From positions 1-5,924 of the forward strand of contig JABFSW010000052.1 in assembly GCA_013140415.1 (NCBI GenBank): a DNA stretch of 5,924 nt, read 5' to 3'. Under the pieces are notes generated by a model that saw only the letters and a list, made by a program, of their open reading frames with translations, was not told the DNA's origin and ran no database searches. Of this stretch, positions 1-3,991 are shown piece after piece (position 1 is the first letter of the stretch; every line of letters starts with the position of its first letter). The position numbers and the translations under genes were made by a program. Source of the stretch: Nitrosarchaeum sp. Lineage in GTDB: Archaea > Thermoproteota > Nitrososphaeria > Nitrososphaerales > Nitrosopumilaceae.

Positions 1-504
1 AACTGGTCTTATTGGAGAAAAAGGTCCACAAGGTCCACAAGGTCCACCAGGTGCAAAGGATTAACCGGAGTTCCTGGACCACAAGGAGAAAAAGGTGACA
101 AAGGACTAATTGGTCTGCAAGGCGATAAAGGTCTAACAGGACCAACTGGTCAATTGGGAGAAAAAGGTCCACAAGGTCCACAAGGTCCACAAGGTGAAAG
201 AGGTCCCACTGGTCAATTGGGAGAAAAAGGTCCACAAGGTCCACAAGGCATTCAAGGTATACAAGGTGAAAGAGGTCAAGCAGGTCCGATAGGTCCACGC
301 GGAGAAGAAGGTATAACAGGTGAACAGGGTCCAGTAGGTCCTGCAGGTCCTAGAGGTCCACCAGGTCCACCTGGAGAAAAAGGTCCAGCAGGAGGAATGT
401 CTATAGAACAAAAAGCATTATTCAAAGAACTTTTGGAAATATTGACTGATAAAAATATCATTAGTACTGAAGACCAAATCAAACTGATGAGTTATCTTTA
501 CTAA
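1..504 (+). CDS. Collagen-like Gly-X-Y repeat protein, 5'-partial and frameshifted
   Basis: This is the C-terminal part of a protein made almost wholly of Gly-X-Y triplets; its start lies before the window. From 58 to 390 there are 37 uninterrupted triplets, rich in GPQ, GEK, GER and GPP. A short tail follows, from GGMSIEQ to the stop at 502-504; it is about 37 residues, hydrophobic and charged, and probably helical, perhaps for trimer nucleation. Positions 2-58 encode further Gly-X-Y triplets in the next frame, which hits TAA at 62-64, so one base is missing around 53-60 (codons GCA AAG GAT TAA where GCA AAA GGA TTA would continue the repeat). A TTG at 154 can be read as a start but lies inside the repeat and is unlikely. 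Collagen-like proteins are usually extracellular or surface filaments; no signal peptide can be seen because the 5' end is missing. The specific role is unknown. The repeat type is certain; whether the gene is functional is not. Confidence 0.85.
   Translation, partial: NWSYWRKRSTRSTRSTRCKGLTGVPGPQGEKGDKGLIGLQGDKGLTGPTGQLGEKGPQGPQGPQGERGPTGQLGEKGPQGPQGIQGIQGERGQAGPIGPRGEEGITGEQGPVGPAGPRGPPGPPGEKGPAGGMSIEQKALFKELLEILTDKNIISTEDQIKLMSYLY
2..248 (+). repeat. Repeated collagen module with a 63-bp tandem duplication
   Basis: The same module, coding [14 protein letters not shown], occurs at about 2-46, 145-185 and 208-248. The last two are offset by exactly 63 bp (21 codons, seven triplets) and are identical over 41 bases. 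The first copy differs by a few bases. Shorter 9-bp units (GGTCCACAA) are repeated within each module. In-frame duplication explains how the collagen stretch grows, and such repeats also invite slippage and assembly error. Confidence 0.8.
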
Positions 505-526
505 TGCTTGACAACGTGAATTAACA

Positions 527-811
527 ATGAGTGAAAATCCTGAAAAAATAGAATTCAAAATGTTAGATTACAAACGTCTTGAAAATGATTTTGTATCTTT
601 TGAATTAGAGGATGGAACAATTGTAAAAGTCAAAGTTGATTTAGATCGAGTTGGCAAAGCTGTCAATTTCACAAATCCTGATGGCACTCCGCATTATGCC
701 ATTAACACTTCTGTGAAACTATCTATCACTCCACCTGATAAGAAATTTACAGTTCAAAAAAATGCAATTAAAGGAAAAAGCTCACAACCTCCAAGCCAAA
801 TGTTTAGTTAA
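527..811 (+). CDS. Small conserved-type hypothetical protein (94 aa)
   Basis: I do not recognise a named family. The 94-residue protein is soluble, with no signal peptide, membrane segment or cysteine. The centre (about residues 21-70) has alternating hydrophobic and charged residues typical of beta strands (FVSFELEDGTIVKVKVDL), suggesting a small beta-barrel or SH3-like fold; the last 20 residues are Lys/Ser/Pro-rich and look disordered. The ATG at 527 is 22 bp after the collagen-like gene, so the two may be cotranscribed; there is no clear Shine-Dalgarno. Codon use and composition fit a real gene, and it ends just before a hairpin terminator. Function unknown. Confidence 0.75.
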   Translation: MSENPEKIEFKMLDYKRLENDFVSFELEDGTIVKVKVDLDRVGKAVNFTNPDGTPHYAINTSVKLSITPPDKKFTVQKNAIKGKSSQPPSQMFS

Positions 812-837
812 TTTTCAAGATTAGAAAAAGGAAAACA

Positions 838-869
838 AATCGTCATTCTATGACGATTGTTAGTTTTTT
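838..869. terminator. Bidirectional hairpin terminator between convergent genes
   Basis: Bases 838-846 (AATCGTCAT) pair perfectly with 850-858 (ATGACGATT) around a 3-nt loop. On the + strand the stem is followed by a T run at 864-869. On the - strand it is followed by T-rich sequence (complement of 819-837). It lies between the stop of the 94-aa gene (811) and the stop of the H1-like gene (877), as expected for a terminator serving both strands. Archaea can terminate on T tracts alone, so the stem may be an addition. Confidence 0.6.
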
Positions 870-876
870 GACGTTT

Positions 877-1083
877 TTATCGTCGTCTTTTTGCTGCTTT
901 TCTTCTAGGAGCTGCTTTTCTTTTTGGAGCGACTCTTCTTCTAGGAGCTGCTTTTTTTGCTGCAGATTTTCTTCTAGGAGCTGCTTTTCTTTTTGGAGCG
1001 GCTCTTCTTCTAGGAGCTGCTTTTTTTGCTGCAGATTTTCTACTAGATCTACGTTTAGAGGCAGCTTTTCTTTTTGTAGCCAT
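877..1083 (-). CDS. Histone H1-like Lys/Arg/Ala-rich basic protein (68 aa)
   Basis: This 68-residue protein is half Lys plus Arg (34 residues), with most of the rest Ala, Pro and Ser. It has no acidic, aromatic or cysteine residues, so it is extremely basic and probably unstructured. Repeats of AAPRRK/AAPKRK and SAAKKAAPRRR resemble eukaryotic H1 tails and bacterial H1-like (Hc1/AlgP-type) tails, which bind DNA or RNA through charge. A nucleoid or RNA-binding role is inferred from composition only. The ATG at 1083 is the only reasonable start. A TATA-like TTTATT on the - strand near 1121-1127 would give a short leader. The opposite-strand reading of 850-1086 (Ser/Phe/Cys-rich) is an artefact of the repeats. 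It lies last in the minus-strand group behind the GTPase and zinc ribbon, but probably has its own promoter. Confidence 0.8.
   Translation of the reverse strand: MATKRKAASKRRSSRKSAAKKAAPRRRAAPKRKAAPRRKSAAKKAAPRRRVAPKRKAAPRRKAAKRRR
905..1042 (-). repeat. Two tandem 69-bp repeats inside the H1-like gene
   Basis: Bases 905-973 and 974-1042 are head-to-tail copies that match at 67 of 69 positions by eye. Each encodes 23 residues. The copies differ at one internal base, which gives Ala versus Val at one codon, and at the last base. Each unit also contains two copies of the motif CTAGGAGCTGCTTTT. The near identity points to recent in-frame duplication. Confidence 0.9.
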
Positions 1084-1199
1084 TAATGAATCGCCATTTT
1101 CATAGCTTTTCTATAGTTAGAATAAACAAAATTACACAAACTGATTACTATTTGTCAACGAAATTTTATTTTTAAAATTTAATTCTGATCGGAAAAATT
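1084..1199. promoter_or_regulatory. Intergenic stretch: H1-like promoter region and AT-rich palindrome
   Basis: On the - strand, the complement of about 1121-1127 reads TTTATT and could be the TATA box for the H1-like gene, giving a start point near 1098. Bases 1161-1180 form a perfect AT-only palindrome (AAATTTTA, four T, TAAAATTT) about 20 nt beyond the stop of the zinc-ribbon gene, where a 3' hairpin or terminator for the GTPase-zinc ribbon transcript would be expected. Both are positional inferences. Confidence 0.35.
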
Positions 1200-1376
1200 T
1201 CAATAAACACTTTCAGCTGATGGTCTTCTTCCTTGCAACCAACTTTTTTTTCCACAAATAGTGCACTGATACTGTCTTCTACGCTTGTATGTTGCCATTT
1301 CTGGAAGAAAAACAAGAATTTGTTTTGTTTTTGCCATGCAATATTTACACCATCTATGTTCTGTATCTTGATCCAT
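1200..1376 (-). CDS. Small zinc-ribbon protein (58 aa)
   Basis: Reading the complement from ATG at 1376 to TGA at 1200 gives a 58-residue protein beginning MDQDTEHRWCKYC. It carries two Cys pairs: C10-x2-C13 (WCKYC) and C38-x2-C41 (QCTICGKK). These are spaced 24 residues apart, which fits a four-cysteine zinc ribbon. A basic stretch (YKRRRQ) precedes the second pair and a basic tail follows, so nucleic-acid binding is plausible. It starts 20 bp after the stop of the GTPase/TGS reading frame on the same strand and is probably cotranscribed with it; no Shine-Dalgarno is visible. The Cys pairs and operon position argue for a real gene despite its size. Its partner or target is unknown. Confidence 0.65.
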   Translation of the reverse strand: MDQDTEHRWCKYCMAKTKQILVFLPEMATYKRRRQYQCTICGKKSWLQGRRPSAESVY

Positions 1377-1396
1377 TTTGTTATTTGAAATTGGAA

Positions 1397-1693
1397 TTAT
1401 GCACCACGTGTTTTAATTATTGTTAAAACATCTTCATCTTGTACAATGTGATCTAATCCAACTCTTTGTCCTCCAAACTTTACACTTTTTCCCCAAATCA
1501 AACCATATCTGAATTGTCTTTTCATACTTCGATGTAGTTTATTACAAATATCTTCTACTGTATCGCCCTCTCTTGCAATTAACGGTTCTTTAAAGTCTTT
1601 TTCCCCACCTTTTGGTCTCATGTATATTCTGATAAAATTAAGTTTTTTATATATTTTCTCTTTTAGTAATTCTATGTTGATTTCTGAATTTGC
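1397..1693 (-). pseudogene. Detached TGS-domain end of the DRG-family GTPase
   Basis: This is the continuation of the GTPase in the same reading frame beyond an in-frame TAA at 1694-1696. The first 24 codons (ANSEINIELLKEKIY...) match the last helix of the G domain. The stretch from about 1635 on (FIRIYMRPKGG, then EGDTVEDICNKLH, GKSVKFGGQRVG, DEDVLTIIK) is a clear TGS domain, the usual C-terminal RNA/ribosome-binding part of DRG proteins. A separate product could start at the ATG at 1621 (74 aa), but that start has no Shine-Dalgarno and would drop the first residues of the domain. The coding sequence after the stop shows no decay. I read it as part of one 369-residue gene interrupted by a very recent mutation or a base-call error. 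Confidence 0.8.
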
Positions 1694-2506
1694 TTAAACT
1701 TCTATTACTTCTGATTTTATTTTTGTTTTCAAATCTTCTAGAAATTCTCTATTTACTAGATCTATTTTATTTAAAACTGTAAGTGATTTTGAATAACTAA
1801 TATTTCCAGCGATATGATCTGCTAATTGCTCTGATGTGATGTCTTCTCGAATGACAACTCTGGCACTAACCATGCCATAAATATGTAAAATGTCTTTTAG
1901 GTGCTGTTCTGAAATTTTTGTTAGTTTTACTTGTTGGGCAATGGCAATTCCGCCCATAGAAGATTTTTCAATTGTAATGTTTGGGGGTAATCTGTTTAAT
2001 CTAATTCCTATATTTCCTAATTCATTAACTAAAACATCTTCATGAAAAGGCTGAAAGACATCTAGCATAAGTAAAACCAAATCTGCACTTCTTGCAACAG
2101 ATAGTATTCTTTTACCCAGTCCTTTTCCACTTGATGCCCCTTTGATAATTCCAGGCAAATCAAGAACTTGGATTTTAGCTCCTCTATACTCCATCATTCC
2201 TGGAACTACTGTTAGAGTTGTAAATTGATACGCAGCAACTGCAGACTTTGCATCTGTTAATTTGTTTAGTAGTGTTGATTTTCCAACACTTGGTAATCCG
2301 ATAAACACAACTGTGGCATCTCCTGCACGTCTGACATCAAATCCATCTGTTTTTACACCTTTTTTTTGAATTTCTTTGTCTTCTTGTTCTCGTTTTAGTT
2401 TTGCAATTTTTGCTTTTAGTAAGCCGATGTGATGATTTGTAGCTTTATTGATCTGTGTTTTTGCCATTTCATCTTGAATGGCTTTAATTTTTTCAGGAAT
2501 CCCCAA
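1694..2506 (-). CDS. DRG-family (Obg superfamily) GTPase, N-terminal and G domains; stop in G5
   Basis: DRG GTPases bind translating ribosomes and are found across archaea and eukaryotes. The helical N-terminal region (residues 1-60, EKIKAIQDEMAKTQINKATN) is typical. Motifs seen: G1 GLPSVGKS (70-77), G2 around FTTLT (95-99), G3 DLPG (116-119), the Obg/DRG glycine segment GASSGKGLG (123-131), and G4 NKID (246-249). The frame ends after EVIEV with TAA, where the family has an S-A G5 motif; the next codon is GCA (Ala). TCA to TAA is a single change. Reading through, the gene runs to 1397 and gives 369 residues, the normal family length. The start is TTG at 2506, because a stop lies at 2513-2515 and the next ATG (codon 14) would cut the conserved N terminus. 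As it stands the product lacks G5 and the TGS domain and is probably not fully functional. Confidence 0.9.
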   Translation of the reverse strand: MGIPEKIKAIQDEMAKTQINKATNHHIGLLKAKIAKLKREQEDKEIQKKGVKTDGFDVRRAGDATVVFIGLPSVGKSTLLNKLTDAKSAVAAYQFTTLTVVPGMMEYRGAKIQVLDLPGIIKGASSGKGLGKRILSVARSADLVLLMLDVFQPFHEDVLVNELGNIGIRLNRLPPNITIEKSSMGGIAIAQQVKLTKISEQHLKDILHIYGMVSARVVIREDITSEQLADHIAGNISYSKSLTVLNKIDLVNREFLEDLKTKIKSEVIEV

Positions 2507-2535
2507 ATCTATTCAATCTTTTTACTGTCCTTTTC

Positions 2536-2543
2536 AAATAAAA
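2536..2543 (-). promoter_or_regulatory. Possible TATA box of the DRG GTPase gene
   Basis: The complement of 2536-2543 reads TTTTATTT, centred about 33 bp upstream of the TTG start at 2506. An archaeal TATA box is normally about 26 bp before the transcript start, which would leave a leader of only a few bases. No other promoter-like element was seen between this gene and the divergent small gene at 2642. Confidence 0.35.
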
Positions 2544-2610
2544 TCCTATGATTTTTCTTAATTATCTCTATTCTTGTGATTGGAATGTTGTAGTTAATCA
2601 ATTAAGTCGG

Positions 2611-2618
2611 TATTTATC
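2611..2618 (+). promoter_or_regulatory. TATA box for the 32-aa Cys/His protein
   Basis: TATTTATC is centred about 27 bp before the TTG at 2642, the spacing expected if transcription starts at the start codon itself (leaderless mRNA). The match in sequence and position supports the TTG start. Confidence 0.45.
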
Positions 2619-2641
2619 ACAGCTCTTCGTAAAGATGTGAC

Positions 2642-2740
2642 TTGGTTACTTGTGACAAATGTTATCATGAACATCATGATCAATGTATGGGAAAAGCAGG
2701 AATGTTTGATTGTGATTGTAAGTGCATTAAGCAATCTTAA
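2642..2740 (+). CDS. Tiny Cys/His-rich, probably metal-binding protein (32 aa)
   Basis: The frame from TTG at 2642 to TAA at 2738-2740 encodes 32 residues with six cysteines (4, 7, 15, 24, 26, 28) and three histidines (9, 11, 12). The pattern is TCDKCYHEHH, then C, then DCDCKC. Such ligand density in so short a peptide suggests one or two bound metal ions (zinc, copper or iron). The TTG is the only start in this frame after the TAA at 2630-2632. There is no good Shine-Dalgarno, but a TATA-like box at 2611-2618 has leaderless spacing. No family is recognised; a metal storage, metallochaperone or regulatory role is open. A chance open frame is possible at this length, but the regular CxxC and CxCxC spacing argues against it. 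Confidence 0.55.
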   Translation: MVTCDKCYHEHHDQCMGKAGMFDCDCKCIKQS

Positions 2741-2747
2741 TTTTGTG

Positions 2748-2770
2748 ATTATCTCATTTGTCTAGATAAT
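2748..2770 (+). terminator. Possible weak hairpin terminator after the 32-aa gene
   Basis: ATTATCT (2748-2754) can pair with AGATAAT (2764-2770) around a 9-nt loop, with T-rich sequence on both sides (2741-2744 and 2771-2780). It lies just after the stop of the 32-aa gene and before the next TATA-like box. The stem is short and AT-rich, so the call is tentative. Confidence 0.25.
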
Positions 2771-2777
2771 TCTTTGC

Positions 2778-2785
2778 TTTAAATA
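2778..2785 (+). promoter_or_regulatory. TATA box for the 45-aa gene
   Basis: TTTAAATA is centred about 26 bp before the ATG at 2807, the right distance for a leaderless transcript. No Shine-Dalgarno lies in front of this ATG, which agrees with that reading. Confidence 0.5.
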
Positions 2786-2806
2786 ACAATGCGCTGTTAG
2801 TAAAGT

Positions 2807-2944
2807 ATGCCTCAACTACAAATCACTGCTGAAACAATGACTAGAATAAAGATTATTACTGGAATTAGCCATGTCCGCGATGGAGATTTCATGGTTAATG
2901 AATTGATCGATATTTTAGAACAAAAAATTCGAGAACGACGATAA
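2807..2944 (+). CDS. Small hypothetical protein (45 aa)
   Basis: ATG at 2807 to TAA at 2942-2944 gives 45 residues (MPQLQITAETMTRIKIITG..., ending EQKIRERR). A short strand-like segment (LQITAETMTRIKII) is followed by a predicted helix (DFMVNELIDILEQKIRER). This strand-then-helix plan recalls small ribbon-helix-helix or antitoxin-type proteins, but the resemblance is general and no toxin gene lies beside it. There are no cysteines, signal peptide or membrane segment. The start is supported by a TATA-like box at 2778-2785 with leaderless spacing. Its function is unknown; it shares strand and spacing with the small Cys-rich genes on either side. Confidence 0.55.
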   Translation: MPQLQITAETMTRIKIITGISHVRDGDFMVNELIDILEQKIRERR

Positions 2945-2949
2945 CCCAT

Positions 2950-3018
2950 ACCTCTTAGATTTAACTTCGATTTGAAACTAGTCTGTTCTCCAAAGTAATA
3001 CGATACTACTTAAGAGGT
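2950..3018 (+). promoter_or_regulatory. Inverted repeat that could mask the Shine-Dalgarno of the CxxC gene
   Basis: ACCTCTTA at 2950-2957 is the exact reverse complement of TAAGAGGT at 3011-3018, extendable by two G-U pairs. The right arm contains the Shine-Dalgarno GAGGT. If the transcript begins before 2950 (for example from the 45-aa gene), the left arm would act as an anti-Shine-Dalgarno. An 8-bp match can occur by chance, so a regulatory role is a hypothesis. Confidence 0.3.
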
Positions 3019-3020
3019 GA
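3014..3020 (+). promoter_or_regulatory. Strong Shine-Dalgarno supporting a TTG start at 3024
   Basis: GAGGTGA is fully complementary to the conserved 16S rRNA 3' end (UCACCUC). Its GAGG core ends 6 bases before TTG at 3024, a good spacing. The ATG at 3036 is 18 bases away, which is too far. The arginyl-tRNA synthetase gene uses the same arrangement (GAGGT, 7 bases, TTG). Confidence 0.5.
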
Positions 3021-3023
3021 AAA

Positions 3024-3164
3024 TTGCATAAAACCATGTCCGAAGAAAGAATAATGTATCCTTGCACATGTGCAGATTGTGGTAAGGAAGACAAAGTACC
3101 TTTTGAACCAAAACCAGACAGACCTGTATATTGCAAAGCATGTCTGCCAAAACATAGAAAGTAA
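3024..3164 (+). CDS. CxxC-x17-CxxC zinc-binding mini-protein (46 aa; 42 aa from the ATG)
   Basis: The protein has the spacing of the known CxxC-x17-CxxC family: CADC, exactly 17 residues, then CKAC, with conserved-looking PFEPKPDRPVYC between them and PKHRK after. The four cysteines (12, 15, 33, 36, counting from the ATG) should bind one zinc ion. Another cysteine at 10 gives CTCADC. Proteins of this type are common in archaea and some bacteria; their role is not established, though nucleic-acid or protein contact is usual for zinc ribbons. The start is uncertain: TTG at 3024 fits the Shine-Dalgarno at 3014-3020 and adds MHKT, while ATG at 3036 is the usual codon. It is the last of three tiny same-strand genes and is followed by T tracts. 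Confidence 0.7.
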   Translation: MHKTMSEERIMYPCTCADCGKEDKVPFEPKPDRPVYCKACLPKHRK

Positions 3165-3207
3165 AATTTCAAGTTAATTTCGTTTAAAGTAATTTAAATT
3201 CAATTAT

Positions 3208-3238
3208 CTTTTTCTCCTTTTTTTACGTTCTTTTTTTG
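3208..3238 (+). terminator. T-tract terminator after the CxxC gene
   Basis: Three T-rich runs (about 3209-3213, 3218-3224 and 3231-3238) follow the stop at 3164 by about 45 bases, with no strong stem in front. Runs like these are enough for archaeal RNA polymerase to stop. They separate the small-gene cluster from the promoter of the next gene. Confidence 0.5.
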
Positions 3239-3263
3239 ATCTAGGCAAAGAATTACGCGTAGC

Positions 3264-3273
3264 AAATATTATT
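3264..3273 (+). promoter_or_regulatory. TATA box for the phosphatase-ArgRS operon
   Basis: AAATATTATT is centred about 26 bp before the ATG at 3294, again the spacing for a leaderless transcript, and no Shine-Dalgarno precedes this ATG. It probably drives both the phosphatase and the downstream synthetase gene. Confidence 0.45.
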
Positions 3274-3293
3274 CGGTTCCACAATTCACTTGT

Positions 3294-3989
3294 ATGAAGC
3301 CCAAAACATTTGCCGTAGATATTGATGGTACTATAACTGAAAATGGTGGTGGTCGAATTAATTTAGATGCCCTTTCTGCTTTAAGGCATATGAAAAACAT
3401 TGGTCATAATGTAATCTTTGTAACTGGACGATCATCTGTTGAAGCATATCTGTTGTCAATTTTTGGTGGAACTACAAAAATCGCAGTAGGTGAGAACGGT
3501 GGTTGTATTACTGTAAATACAAATGAGCATATTTTACTTGGCAACATACACCAATGTCAGCAGGCATTTCAAATTATTAAAAAAGAGATTGACAATGTTG
3601 TAGAAAAACCAGTCTTTCCACGAATGACTGAAGTTGTATTGGAGCGAACATTTGACTTGAATCTGGCAAAAAAATTGGTTCTAGAGAAAAATCTGGATGT
3701 TTTACTTTCAGATAGTCAGTATGCATTTCACATTAATTCACGTGGAATTGACAAGGGTACTGGATTCCAAGAAATTATGAAACGATTGTCTATTTCCAGT
3801 GATGATGTGATAGCAATAGGGGACAGTGCAACTGACATACCTCTATTCAAAATTGCAAAAACAAGTATTGCATTAGGAAATTCTACAGAGCATGTCAAAT
3901 CTCAGGCAACAATGACTGTATCTGCTAAATCCGGAGATGGAGTTATAGAAGCACTAGATAAATTAGCACCCAAATTATCTGAGGTATAG
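3294..3989 (+). CDS. HAD-superfamily phosphatase, archaeal phosphoglycolate phosphatase type
   Basis: The 231-residue protein is a Mg2+-dependent HAD hydrolase of the type with a C2 cap (subclass IIB). Motif I is DIDGT (9-13): Asp9 would be the nucleophile and Asp11 the acid/base. Motif II is the Thr in VTGR (43-46), motif III the Lys in DKGTG (153-157), and motif IV GDSATD (176-181), holding the metal-binding acids. ENGG (67-70) is typical of this subclass. Length and motifs match archaeal phosphoglycolate phosphatases (TA0175-like), which turn 2-phosphoglycolate into glycolate; related members act on other sugar phosphates, so the substrate is inferred. The ATG at 3294 is the first sensible start, with a TATA-like box 26 bp upstream. 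It is followed after 2 bp by arginyl-tRNA synthetase, whose Shine-Dalgarno lies within its last codons. Confidence 0.85.
   Translation: MKPKTFAVDIDGTITENGGGRINLDALSALRHMKNIGHNVIFVTGRSSVEAYLLSIFGGTTKIAVGENGGCITVNTNEHILLGNIHQCQQAFQIIKKEIDNVVEKPVFPRMTEVVLERTFDLNLAKKLVLEKNLDVLLSDSQYAFHINSRGIDKGTGFQEIMKRLSISSDDVIAIGDSATDIPLFKIAKTSIALGNSTEHVKSQATMTVSAKSGDGVIEALDKLAPKLSEV
3981..3985 (+). promoter_or_regulatory. Shine-Dalgarno of argS inside the end of the phosphatase gene
   Basis: GAGGT overlaps the last codons of the phosphatase gene, and its GAGG core ends 7 bases before TTG at 3992. This supports the TTG start and translational coupling of the two genes. Confidence 0.55.
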
Positions 3990-3991
3990 TA

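Noticed and set aside
133..411. Open frame on the - strand, Trp/Thr/Phe/Cys-rich, opposite the collagen repeat
   Set aside because: It is the antisense of GGT-CCA-CAA type codons; the low-complexity protein arises from the repeat, and the + strand frame is clearly coding.
154..504. Separate short collagen gene starting at TTG 154
   Set aside because: The Gly-X-Y repeat runs in the same frame for 96 bases upstream of 154, and the TTG is just a Leu codon within a repeated module (the same codon recurs at 217).
905..1042. CRISPR-like or intergenic tandem repeat
   Set aside because: The units are directly adjacent with no spacers, have a period divisible by three and lie within a coding frame.
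850..1086. Open frame on the + strand, Ser/Phe/Cys/Arg-rich, opposite the H1-like gene
   Set aside because: Antisense shadow of the 69-bp repeats. The - strand frame has a sensible start, stop, terminator and a recognisable composition.
2807..2944. Toxin-antitoxin system based on the 45-aa strand-helix protein
   Set aside because: No toxin-like gene is adjacent; both neighbours are Cys-rich mini-proteins, and the similarity to ribbon-helix-helix proteins is too general.
2978..3172. 64-residue open frame on the - strand
   Set aside because: It overlaps the CxxC-x17-CxxC gene on the other strand, which has family-specific cysteine spacing and a Shine-Dalgarno; the antisense product has no recognisable feature.
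2507..3293. tRNA or other structured RNA gene in the intergenic stretches
   Set aside because: I looked for a T-loop (GTTCGAATC type) and a cloverleaf and saw none; the space is explained by three small coding frames and their promoters.
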